Shown piece by piece: positions 1-8,000 of a stretch of DNA of 27,097 bases. The notes beneath the pieces were generated by a model that searched no databases, was not told where the DNA came from, and saw only the letters and a program-made list of their open reading frames with translations. The position numbers were made by a program, and so were the translations under genes. The DNA comes from JAICIG01 sp035532215 (GTDB lineage: Bacteria; Planctomycetota; Planctomycetia; Pirellulales; JAICIG01): NCBI GenBank assembly GCA_035532215.1, contig DATKRK010000449.1, forward strand, positions 1-27,097, read 5' to 3'. Within the stretch, counting starts at the first letter, position 1, and the number at the start of each line of letters is the position of its first letter.

Positions 1-1
1 C

Positions 2-18
2 GTGGGGCTGCGCCCCAC
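2..18. repeat. GC-rich hairpin after the membrane protein gene
   Basis: A perfect 7-bp stem (GTGGGGC / GCCCCAC) with a 3-nt loop lies 18 bp beyond the stop codon of the minus-strand gene that ends at 37. There is no T-run, so it is not a classical intrinsic terminator. It looks like one of the short GC-rich palindromes scattered between genes in this window and could still stabilise a 3' end. The window edge cuts the context. Confidence 0.45.
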
Positions 19-36
19 CCTACCCGACTGCTCTGT

Positions 37-771
37 TCACGCCGCCCGTCTCAGCGGGATGGTCGAAACAGGTTCTGCGTCGGCGGCTTTCGCAGCTTCG
101 GCGGCCAGGGCCGCGTGCCGGGCGTAAAGGCCCATCGACAATAGCAGGCAAAGATTGCCGATCATCTCGCAGCCCTCTTCGAGCATCACCTCGGTTTCGT
201 TTTTGCGAGGCAGGAGCAAGGCCATCTCGGCCGCCACCGCGGCGCCATAGAAGGCGGCCGTGGAAAACAGCGCCAAGATGGCCGACCAGCAAGGCCACAT
301 GGCTTTCAACAGCCCCAAACCCAGCGCCGACAACACAAAGGCGTAGGCGCCCGCCCACCAGATCGTGCCGTCGCCCAGAATGCGGCTGCCGGTGGCGTGC
401 GACATCAATTCCTTGAACGCTTCGTGCAGGCTCGCGCATTCGTCGACGCTCATCACCAGCCAGACGGCCGCGGCCGCCAGCCAGACCCGCGAGCGGCCGG
501 CGCCGGGCGTTTGCCGCCGCAAGGCGTAGATCACGAGCGCCGTCAGGGCGGTCAATTCCATCGTGCCGGTCGAGAACCAGACGGCCAGGCTGCCCTCGCC
601 TTCGAGATCGAAGGCGGCGACGCGGCCGTCGGTGGTCATCGCCGCCAGACGCGGCATCCAGGCATACAAGCCTTCCAACCCGCCGACCGCTAATAGCCCG
701 GCGAGCATCAACGCGGCGAAGGTCGCGTTCCTTCGCGGCGCCAGATCGGCGAGGCTTTGCGGCACATCCAT
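37..771 (-). CDS. Multi-pass membrane protein of unknown function
   Basis: The 244-residue product is strongly hydrophobic, with about six likely membrane segments near residues 17-39, 62-85, 96-112, 137-155, 160-185 and 199-220. No family was recognised. Conserved-looking polar residues sit next to membrane helices: a VDECASLHE stretch after segment 3 and an EEGCEMIG stretch before segment 6. Acidic and His residues in such places could bind a metal or a cofactor, but that is inference. The ATG at 771 is the first Met of the frame and is followed directly by a hydrophilic N-terminus and the first helix. The gene is divergent from the beta-propeller gene, with about 230 bp between them that hold a dispersed repeat. 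Codon use is GC-rich like the neighbours. The reality of the gene is fairly sure; its function is unknown. Confidence 0.75.
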   Translation of the reverse strand: MDVPQSLADLAPRRNATFAALMLAGLLAVGGLEGLYAWMPRLAAMTTDGRVAAFDLEGEGSLAVWFSTGTMELTALTALVIYALRRQTPGAGRSRVWLAAAAVWLVMSVDECASLHEAFKELMSHATGSRILGDGTIWWAGAYAFVLSALGLGLLKAMWPCWSAILALFSTAAFYGAAVAAEMALLLPRKNETEVMLEEGCEMIGNLCLLLSMGLYARHAALAAEAAKAADAEPVSTIPLRRAA

Positions 772-858
772 GCGTCAGGCGGCTCCGTGGATAACAACGC
801 GGGCGGCGAATGATAGCGTAGCTCTAAGTTCAAAGGCAAGACGAATTTGGCGTCGGGC

Positions 859-894
859 GGCACGCCACAGAGGGCGTGCCCTACAGGCTTTTGC
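859..894 (-). repeat. 36-bp dispersed repeat, inverted copy 1
   Basis: This 36-bp sequence is the exact reverse complement of 3045-3080. It contains its own inverted arms (GGCACGCC ... GGCGTGCC). Similarity continues for about 14 bp past one end with three mismatches. A diverged relative occurs near 11850. The pair brackets the beta-propeller gene. It is probably a REP-like or miniature-element-type intergenic repeat. Confidence 0.8.
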
Positions 895-1005
895 CGCGAA
901 CGTCTACTTACGCCGCGCGGCGCTGCGGCCGGCGCAAGCGCAATTGTTCGCCCTGGGCGGAAATGTTATAAGCTCCGCTGCTCTCGTCCGCCGGACGCCT
1001 TGACC

Positions 1006-3084
1006 ATGATCCTTGCTCCCCGCCTCGCCGATCGTCGCCTTCCGGGCCGCTGGCTGCAGCAAGCGACGCGGCTGGCCGCGGCGCTGCTGGCATGGGTTGC
1101 GTTGCCTTACGCCTGGCAGCGCAGCGTCGGTCTTTGGCTGCAGTACGGCCTCGACGGCGGAGCGAAATTCTACCTGGCGACGCTCGGCCTCTGGTGCGTG
1201 CTGGCGGCGCTGAGCTATCGGCTGCGTCGCGTGCGTTCGCTCGACAACGCAGACGCGGCGCCCTGCCGCGTTTCAAGCGGCAAGATGCCGCTTCTACTGA
1301 AAGGGCAACTCGGCGCGATGCTCGCTCTGTTGGCCTGTTGGTGTGCAGTGCAGGCGGCGCTGTGGCAATTGTGGTCTTCGCAGCTCAATGCGGCGCCTGG
1401 CCTCGGGGCGCTGTTTGCTACCAGCACGCTGTGGGTCTTTTGGACCTGGGCGAAGCTGTTTGCCGCGCCAATTCGATTTCGCCATGCTCCTGCGTTCGGC
1501 GCAACTCTGCTGTTGGCCGCAACGGCCGTCTCGTGCTTGCAAGCCAACGGCCTGGACGGCGCCGGGCGAGTGGTCATCGGCTATCGATCGGCAGCATGGA
1601 GGGACGGGCGCCCTCGCCCGTCAATAACAGGGAGGGACGGGCGCCCCCGCCCGTCAATAATAGGGAGGGACGGGCGCCCTCGCCCGTCGGCGGAAACGGC
1701 TCGACGGGCGGGGGCGCCCGTCCCTCCCTTTCCAACCGCGCTCGCCCCTCCGCACGCGAATGCGCCTGGCTCGCCGAGCTATCCCTGCTTTCGCGGCGCC
1801 GAGGGTCTGGGCGTCGTCCCCGAGGCGCGGCTCTCGGGCGATTGGTCGGCGTTTCCGCCGCGAACCGTTTGGCGCCAGCCGGTTGCCGCCGGTTGGAGCG
1901 GTTTCGCCATCGATGCCGGACAGGCATTCACCCAAGGCCAACTCGGCGATGAAGAGATCGTCGTTTGCTACGAGCTTGCCAGCGGCCGCCAGCAATGGCT
2001 GCACGCCGACCGCGTGCGATTCGCAAGCCCGACCGCCGGCGACGGCCCGCGCGCTACGCCCGCCGTGGCCGGCGATTGCGTTTATACACTGGGCGCCACG
2101 GGGCTGCTCAACTGTCTCGATCGCCGCACGGGCCGGCGCCGCTGGTCGGTCGATGTTCTGGTCGACAACGACGCGGGCAACTCGATGCACGGCCTGAGCA
2201 GTTCGCCGCTCGTGGTCGATGACGTGGTCGTGGTCGGCGCCGGCGGCAAACAAGGCAAATCGCTGGCGGCCTACGACCGCGCAAGCGGCCGCCGCGTTTG
2301 GCGTGCCGGAGACGACCCGGCCGGCTACGGCTCGCCGCTGGTTTGCACGCTCGCCAGGCGGCGGCAGATCGTGATTCTCAATCGGCCCGGTCTGGCGGCG
2401 CACGACGCGGAAACGGGCCGCGTGCTGTGGACTTTCCCGTGGACGAACTCGACCGAAACCAACTGCTCGCAGCCGGTCCCGGCGGGCGACAATCGGCTGT
2501 TCATCTCATCGGGCTACGGCAAAGGTTGCGCGCTCGTGTCGGTCGAACTGAGCGAGAACGGCGATTGGAACGTGCGCCCGCTCTGGACTTCGCGGAGCCT
2601 CAAGACCAAGTTCGCCAGCGCCGTGCTCTACGACGGGCGCGCCTATGGACTCGACGACGGCATTTTGTGTTGCGTCGACCTGGCCGACGGCCGCCGCCGC
2701 TGGAAGGCCGGCCGCTACGGACACGGCCAGGTTTTGTTGGCCGGCGATAAGTTGCTCGTGCAGTGCGAGTCGGGCGAAGTGGCGCTCGTCGCCGCCGACC
2801 CGGCCGGCCATCGCGAGCTGGGCCGCTTCGCCGCGCTCGCCGGAAAAACATGGAACTATCCGGCGCTGGCCGGGCGTTGGTTGTTATGCCGCAACGATCG
2901 CGAAGCGGCTTGCTTCGAATTGCGCCTCATCGAAGACGTAAGCAATGATCGGAGAACTGCCGTGATTTGGGAACCACAGAGACACAGAGGCACAGAGACG
3001 AAGACAGGAGCCGCAAGGAGGGGGGGCGTAAATAGACATTCGCAGCAAAAGCCTGTAGGGCACGCCCTCTGTGGCGTGCCGTGA
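1006..3084 (+). CDS. Membrane-anchored PQQ-like beta-propeller protein
   Basis: Product of about 692 residues from the ATG at 1006. The frame is open back to 847, but that extension is low-complexity, overlaps a dispersed repeat and precedes a clear hydrophobic N-terminus. Roughly residues 15-190 hold four or five membrane segments. A basic, proline-rich stretch encoded by DNA repeats follows (about 198-241). From about 300 to 645 comes a PQQ-like (BamB/quinoprotein type) beta-propeller with repeated blades such as YELASGRQQW, CLDRRTGRRRW, AYDRASGRRVW and CVDLADGRRRW, and the GDGPRATP signature common in planctomycete members. Residues needed to bind PQQ were not identified, so the domain may act in protein or ligand binding rather than in redox. 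The propeller should face the periplasm (inference). The last ~38 residues are translated from intergenic repeats, so the original stop has probably been lost or moved. Confidence 0.78.
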   Translation: MILAPRLADRRLPGRWLQQATRLAAALLAWVALPYAWQRSVGLWLQYGLDGGAKFYLATLGLWCVLAALSYRLRRVRSLDNADAAPCRVSSGKMPLLLKGQLGAMLALLACWCAVQAALWQLWSSQLNAAPGLGALFATSTLWVFWTWAKLFAAPIRFRHAPAFGATLLLAATAVSCLQANGLDGAGRVVIGYRSAAWRDGRPRPSITGRDGRPRPSIIGRDGRPRPSAETARRAGAPVPPFPTALAPPHANAPGSPSYPCFRGAEGLGVVPEARLSGDWSAFPPRTVWRQPVAAGWSGFAIDAGQAFTQGQLGDEEIVVCYELASGRQQWLHADRVRFASPTAGDGPRATPAVAGDCVYTLGATGLLNCLDRRTGRRRWSVDVLVDNDAGNSMHGLSSSPLVVDDVVVVGAGGKQGKSLAAYDRASGRRVWRAGDDPAGYGSPLVCTLARRRQIVILNRPGLAAHDAETGRVLWTFPWTNSTETNCSQPVPAGDNRLFISSGYGKGCALVSVELSENGDWNVRPLWTSRSLKTKFASAVLYDGRAYGLDDGILCCVDLADGRRRWKAGRYGHGQVLLAGDKLLVQCESGEVALVAADPAGHRELGRFAALAGKTWNYPALAGRWLLCRNDREAACFELRLIEDVSNDRRTAVIWEPQRHRGTETKTGAARRGGVNRHSQQKPVGHALCGVP
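1598..1728 (+). repeat. Three 33-bp tandem repeats plus one inverted copy inside a coding region
   Basis: Three direct units start at 1598, 1631 and 1664 with a period of exactly 33 bp. Each contains the palindromic arms GACGGGC and GCCCGTC. An inverted copy at 1703-1728 is complementary to the second unit. Because 33 is a multiple of 3, the reading frame of the beta-propeller gene stays open and encodes GRDGRPRPS-type repeats between the membrane domain and the propeller. Base pattern and palindromes match a REP-like intergenic element rather than normal coding sequence. Confidence 0.85.
2971..2998 (+). repeat. CACAGAG-type dispersed repeat, copy A
   Basis: A 28-bp purine-rich sequence starting GAACCACAGAGACACAGAGG. 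A near-identical copy is at 4551-4578, and a variant on the opposite strand is at 5023-5050. This copy lies at the extreme 3' end of the beta-propeller reading frame, where it is translated as part of an unnatural-looking tail. Confidence 0.8.
3045..3080 (+). repeat. 36-bp dispersed repeat, inverted copy 2
   Basis: Identical over 36 bp to the reverse complement of 859-894. It overlaps the last codons of the beta-propeller frame, which stops at 3084. Just downstream (3137-3155) is a further repeat fragment, CTACAGTTTCAACCGCGCG, that recurs with two changes at 11882-11900. Confidence 0.8.
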
Positions 3085-3192
3085 ACCCGGGAATCGCGCC
3101 GATTCGCGCTTCCTGGAACGCCGCGGAGGGCGTTCCCTACAGTTTCAACCGCGCGAAGGCGTTCTTACGCCCGTCAGGAGGTAAGAGCCGTA

Positions 3193-4503
3193 ATGAAGTT
3201 CCTATTTGATGAATGGGATCGGCGCCGATTCTTGAAATGGTCGGCGGCGCCGGCGTTGGCTGCCGTGGCGGGCGGCGGCTATGCGGCGCGTCGCAGATCG
3301 ATTCGGCTCGCGCTGATCGGCGCCGGCGGACGCGGGCGGCAGCTTGCCCAGGCCATGCGCTGCAGCGCCGTGCGGCCGGTTTATGGCGAAATCGTCGCCG
3401 TTTGCGACGTCAATCGCCAGCGAGCCGAAGAAGTGCGAGCCGAAAGCTGCACGTCCGCGGAGATCGGCCAATCCTACCGCCAAGTGCTCGAGCGCGACGA
3501 CGTGCGGGGCGTGTTGATCGCGACGCCCGACCATTGGCACGCGGCGATCGCGCTGGCCGCGCTCGACGCCGGCAAAGCCGTCTACTGCGAAAAGCCGCTG
3601 ACCTTGACCGTCGCCGAAGGCCAGCCATTGGTCGAAGCGGTGCGCCGCACGCGAGGGCTGTTGCTGGTCGGCACGCAGCAACGCAGTTCGCGCCGCTTTC
3701 AACAGGCCTGCGAACTGGTGCGCGGCGGCCGATTGGGACGCCTCGAACGAGTCGACGTCTGGCTGCCGAGCGGCTCGCTGCCGGCGGAGGCGTCAGGCGG
3801 CCCGTTCGCCGTCTCGCCGACGCCCGAGCATCTCGATTGGAACGAGTGGCTGGGCCAGGCGCCTTGGGCCGAGTTCTGCAAGCAGCGTTACGACCCGTTT
3901 CGCTGGTGGTTCGAATATAGCGGCGGCTTCGTGACCGACTGGGGCGCCCATCATCTCGACATCGTCCACTGGGCGCTGAACCTCGAACGTAGCGGACCGT
4001 TGTCGGTCGACGGCCGGGCGGAACTGCCGCAGATCGCCAATGGCTACAACACGCCGCGCCGTTTCGCCTTCGATTTGCACTATCCCGGCGGCGTGTACGT
4101 CCACGTCGAGCCGAGCGAATCGGTCAACGGCATCCGCTTCGAAGGCGACCGGGGCCGCATCTTCGTCAACCGCGGCCGGCTCACCGGCAAGCCGGTCGAA
4201 GAGCTTGCCCAGCGCCCCTTGCCGCCCGACGCCGTGCGGCTCGGCCCGGAGAAGACCCACTGGGGACCGGATACTTACGCACACCTGCTGCACTTTCTCG
4301 ACTGCATCGACGAAGGCGCTGCGCCGATCGCCGACGTCGAAAGCCAACACCGTTCGGCCAGCGTCTGCCACCTGGCCAATATCTCGCTGCGCCTGGGCCG
4401 CAAGCTCGCCTGGGATGCCGCTCGCGAACGGTTCCTCGACGACGCCGAAGCGAACGCCATGCTCAGCCGCCCGAGAAGAGCCGGGTTTGAACTGCCGGGG
4501 TAA
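3193..4503 (+). CDS. Twin-arginine-exported Gfo/Idh/MocA family oxidoreductase
   Basis: The 436-residue product begins with a twin-arginine-type signal (DRRRFLKW, residues 9-16, then an Ala/Gly-rich hydrophobic stretch), so it is probably exported folded with its cofactor bound. The Rossmann nucleotide-binding loop is GAGGRGRQ (43-50). TPDHWH (111-116) and CEKPLTLTV (132-140, with the family's catalytic-type Lys) are hallmark motifs. DWGAHHLDIVHWAL (249-262) supplies the His/Asp cluster typical of planctomycete members. Such enzymes are NAD(P)-dependent dehydrogenases acting on sugars, inositols or similar polyols; the substrate cannot be read from the sequence. The start is well supported: AGGAGGT at 3176-3182 lies 10 nt before the ATG. 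The gene looks intact and monocistronic; repeats lie on both sides. Confidence 0.93.
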   Translation: MKFLFDEWDRRRFLKWSAAPALAAVAGGGYAARRRSIRLALIGAGGRGRQLAQAMRCSAVRPVYGEIVAVCDVNRQRAEEVRAESCTSAEIGQSYRQVLERDDVRGVLIATPDHWHAAIALAALDAGKAVYCEKPLTLTVAEGQPLVEAVRRTRGLLLVGTQQRSSRRFQQACELVRGGRLGRLERVDVWLPSGSLPAEASGGPFAVSPTPEHLDWNEWLGQAPWAEFCKQRYDPFRWWFEYSGGFVTDWGAHHLDIVHWALNLERSGPLSVDGRAELPQIANGYNTPRRFAFDLHYPGGVYVHVEPSESVNGIRFEGDRGRIFVNRGRLTGKPVEELAQRPLPPDAVRLGPEKTHWGPDTYAHLLHFLDCIDEGAAPIADVESQHRSASVCHLANISLRLGRKLAWDAARERFLDDAEANAMLSRPRRAGFELPG

Positions 4504-4550
4504 GATAGCGGATGAAGATTGAACCACATTAGGCGGCAGACGGAGGAATT

Positions 4551-4578
4551 GAACCACAGAGACACAGAGGCACAGAGA
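4551..4578 (+). repeat. CACAGAG-type dispersed repeat, copy B
   Basis: Essentially the same 28 bp as 2971-2998. It lies past the 3' end of the decayed GxxExxY gene, pointing toward it, and forms an inverted pair with the copy at 5023-5050. The shifted frame of that gene reads through this copy. Confidence 0.8.
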
Positions 4579-4635
4579 AGAAGAGGGAGCTAGTGAGGAA
4601 CACAAGAGGGCGAAAAAGACGGAATTCGAGTCGGT

Positions 4636-4921
4636 TTATAGCACCAGCCGCTTGACGCCGTCTTCGAGCACCGGGACGTGGAAATTGATGAGCAAGCCGA
4701 CCGGGAAAGTAGAAATCCATCACCAGCGGTTCGTCAAGTTGCATACCCTTATAGATCAGCGGCAACCGAGCCTGCGATTCGAAGCTTAGCGTTCTCAATT
4801 GCAGCTCGCGCTCCAAGCATTTCTGATAAACCGACTCCAACAAGCCCGGTCCCATCTCGCGATGCACTTCCATCGCCGCGCCAATCACCTCATGCGTCAA
4901 TGGATCGCGCTCGCCTGACAT
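4636..4921 (-). pseudogene. GxxExxY protein (PD-(D/E)xK fold) with its catalytic core deleted
   Basis: The N-terminal ~70 residues match the GxxExxY family (PDDEXK_3 type): GAAMEVHREMGPGLLESVY gives the name motif, followed by CLERELQLR and LPLIYKGMQLDEPLVMDFYF. After DFYFP the frame changes abruptly to an Arg/Pro-rich tail. In another frame the same DNA encodes the normal family C-terminus, VGLLINFHVPVLEDGVKRLVL, ending in TAA at 4636. The missing stretch of roughly 35-40 residues should hold the ExK half of the nuclease-fold active site and the HEAQLLTY-type helix. The gene therefore carries an internal deletion plus frameshift. The shifted frame stays open to 4529 and runs into the CACAGAG repeat. 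Family function is unknown. Inverted copies of that repeat flank the gene on both sides. Confidence 0.8.
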
Positions 4922-5022
4922 TTTTCGTTCCCTTCAATCACATCTACCCTATCCGAACATCACGACAATCCTTGATCTCTTTCCCCTCTCCTTACTCTCT
5001 TTCTCCTACCGCTCCCTCTTCG

Positions 5023-5050
5023 TCTCTGTGTCTCTGTGCCTCTGTGGTTC
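5023..5050 (-). repeat. CACAGAG-type dispersed repeat, copy C (inverted)
   Basis: Minus-strand copy of the 28-bp repeat; the order of the GAGG and GAGA segments differs slightly from copies A and B. It lies about 100 bp upstream of the GxxExxY start and faces copy B. The 170 bp between 4922 and 5099 hold no gene and are otherwise pyrimidine-rich. Confidence 0.75.
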
Positions 5051-5099
5051 ACAACGGAAGTGTTCTCACGGCCTCAATTCCGCTTCCGCCAAACGGCCC

Positions 5100-8000
5100 T
5101 CACGGCGGCGTGGGGTTGTCGCTGAGAAGATAAGCCAGCAAGTCGCGCAGTTCGGCGGGAGTTTTGACGATGCCGGCGGGCATGGGCGAAATCGACGCGA
5201 CGCTGCGCTCTTCGATCTGACTCTTGGCGATCGTCTTGCGCGTGGCGTCGGCCAGCAGCAGCTCCAGTTCGTCTTGCGATTCGTTCACGACCAACCCGGT
5301 CACGATCTGGCCGTCCTCGGTGACGATCACAGCCGCTTTGAACGGCTGGGCCACTTGCTTGCTGGGCAGCAGAACCGACTCGACGAGGTAGGGCACGGTG
5401 AACCGCTTTTTGACGTCGACCAGACTCGGCGCGCCGCCGGCTTTCTGATCGGGCGCGATGGCGTGACACTTGACGCACCCCAGCGTGCCGAACAGTTTGC
5501 GGCCTTGCGCGGCGTCGCCTTGCCCGGCGGCCTGCGGCCAATCGACCTCGAAAAACTCGGCGGCGATTTGCTCGGCGCCGCCGGACTTCAACCGCTCGGC
5601 CAACAACGAAGCGTTCAGCTTCTCGGGCAGCACCGCCGCCAGTTCGCCGCGAGCCTGTACGTCGATCGCCAGTTCGCCGATCGCCTTGGCCGCACGCACG
5701 CGAACGAGCACGTCGTTGCTGCCGGGCTGCAGATCCAAGAGCCACTGGCGTTCTCCGGCGCCGCCGGCGGCCAACGGTTCGATCGCCCGGCCGTTGTGCC
5801 ACGCCTTGCTCGCGTTTTGCAAATCGAGTTGCAACAGCGCCGGCTGCCGCCGCACGCTCTGCAATTGGAAATACAAGTAGTACGAATCGCCCGGCTGCGC
5901 TGGCTTGAAGCTCGCCGCGAGAAAACGTCCGCCTGCGCCTTGGACTTCTTCCCAGGCGATCGGCCCAGACTTGCCGGCGTAGTTGGCCGTCAGGTCGATG
6001 GCGCCTTGCTCCGGCGGATGAGCTTGCTCGATTCCCGCCTCGCCGTCGGCGAACGGACCGACGCGCCAGGCTCGCGCGACCTCGCGCACCGCGGCGCCGG
6101 CCAACCGCTTCTTTTCGAGCGATTGCCGCACCTGGGCCAGCCGCGGTTCGAGCTTCGCATCGCCCAACAGCGACAGATAATAGACCGCCTGCGATTGCAC
6201 CGCCGATGCATCGTCGTCGAGAGCGGCTTGTAATTGCTCGAGCGCCGTGAGTTGCGACTTGTCGGGCGGAATCAACTTCCATCGCTCGGCGGTCGTGTAG
6301 CTGCCGATCCGAAAGAGTTCCGACAGATCGACCGGCTCCGCGGCGTCGGCAAACTGCAGCTTGGTGTGAAAAAAGGCGTTGTCCTTCGGGTAGAACAGCG
6401 GCAACTCTTCGGGCGGCGGTTCGTCGAGCGGCGGAACGGTCAAGCGAAGTCCGAAAGCCAAGGTGGCGGCCAAACGCGTCGCTTCGTCGTTCGATCGCGC
6501 AAGCCCCGCGAGATCGGCGTCCGCAGCTCGCGCGGCCAGTAGTCTGGCCGCCGTCTGCCGCAAGTAAGTATCCGAACCGCCGGCCAACTTCGCGACGGCC
6601 GAAAGCGGCGGCGCTTCGGGCGAGGTGAAAAAATAGTTGAGCGCGGCCAACTGCACTTGCGGGTCTTGATTCGACAGCGCCGCGACGAACCATTCCACCG
6701 GCGCATCGAGGCGCCGAAATTCGGACAGCGCGTGCAGCGCCAACTGCCGCAGTTCGGCGCGCGGATGTTTCGACAACTTCAACAGTTGATCTCGCGCCGC
6801 GGGGCTGCCGCCGGCCGCCGCGAGCCACGGCAAGTGCATCATCGCCGGGTCGTCGGCGTCGATCGCGGCGAATCGACGCGTCGCCTCGTCCAACAGCGGT
6901 CCGCCGCGGCGAAGCAATTCCTGATGGGCGCGCGAGCGGCGCTCCCACGAACGGCTGGAAAGATCGGCCCAGAGCCGCTCGGCGCCGATCGTCGTCACGT
7001 CGTAGGCCTCGAACGGATGCTCGGGCGGATCGTCGGCGCGGGTGATCATCACCAGGTCGCTCGCACAGTATGGCGAAACGACGTTGCCTCCCAGGTACAA
7101 GCTGGTGACGAACACGCGGCCGCCGCGGCCCACCGTGACGCCCACGGGCCGGATTTGCTGCTCGCCGTCGAGAAACGGCAGTTCCCCGGCCGAAAAGCTG
7201 GCGCCGCGAGGACTCGTCGGATAGCGGCCGACCGACCCCCGGTCCCAGCGGCACATCAAGACAGTCGGCTCGAAAATATCGGCCAGATACGGGTCTTCGT
7301 AATAGGTCAGATCGCAAGGCACGCCGCGGCCCAGCGTGGCGATCATCGGTTCGAGCAGGTCCGCGCGGTCGGGGCTTTTCGACGCCATCCAGCCGCGCGG
7401 CCAGGCGAAATCGGCGCCCGGCGTGACATGCATCAACCGTGCCGGGGCATAAGCCTCGGCCCGGCTTTCGTGGTCGTTGTCGTTGGTGAACAGATTCCAG
7501 CCGCGATCGAACGCCAGGCCGACCGGGCCGCGCAAGCCGCGGGCGACCACTTGCAGCCGGCTGCCGTCGGGTCGCACGCGCAGCACGGCGCCGGCGCCCG
7601 TGTAAGGCGTCGTCGTCCCTTCCGGTTGACTGTGCAACGTCCAGTAGCCCCAGTGATCGGGCCGGCGCCAGTCGCCGTAGTTCAGCAGCGGATCGCCGTG
7701 GTCGAGATACAAATCGCCTTCCGGCCCCCAGGCCAGGCAGTGGAAGCTGACGTGCAGATCGAGCGGCACGCCCCAGACGAGCCGCTTCAGTTCCAGCCCT
7801 TCGCGTTTCACTACGCCGTCGGGCACGAGATACAAGGCGCTCGAGGTCTGCACGTAGAGATCGTGGCCGCGCATCTCGAGGCCGATGATGATCGAGTCTT
7901 GCGGAAACTTCAGCAACTCGCGTTTCGGCTCGTATCCGCCCGCCGAGTTCGGCTCGAACACGAACACCGCCTCTCGCCCGCCGACGAACACCCGGCCCAT

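Noticed and set aside
847..1005. N-terminal extension of the beta-propeller protein
   Set aside because: It is translated from a dispersed repeat and lacks a start signal; the ATG at 1006 precedes the hydrophobic N-terminus.
1598..1728. Possible CRISPR array
   Set aside because: The units are contiguous without unique spacers, only three in number, and contain their own palindromes; REP-like element is the better reading.
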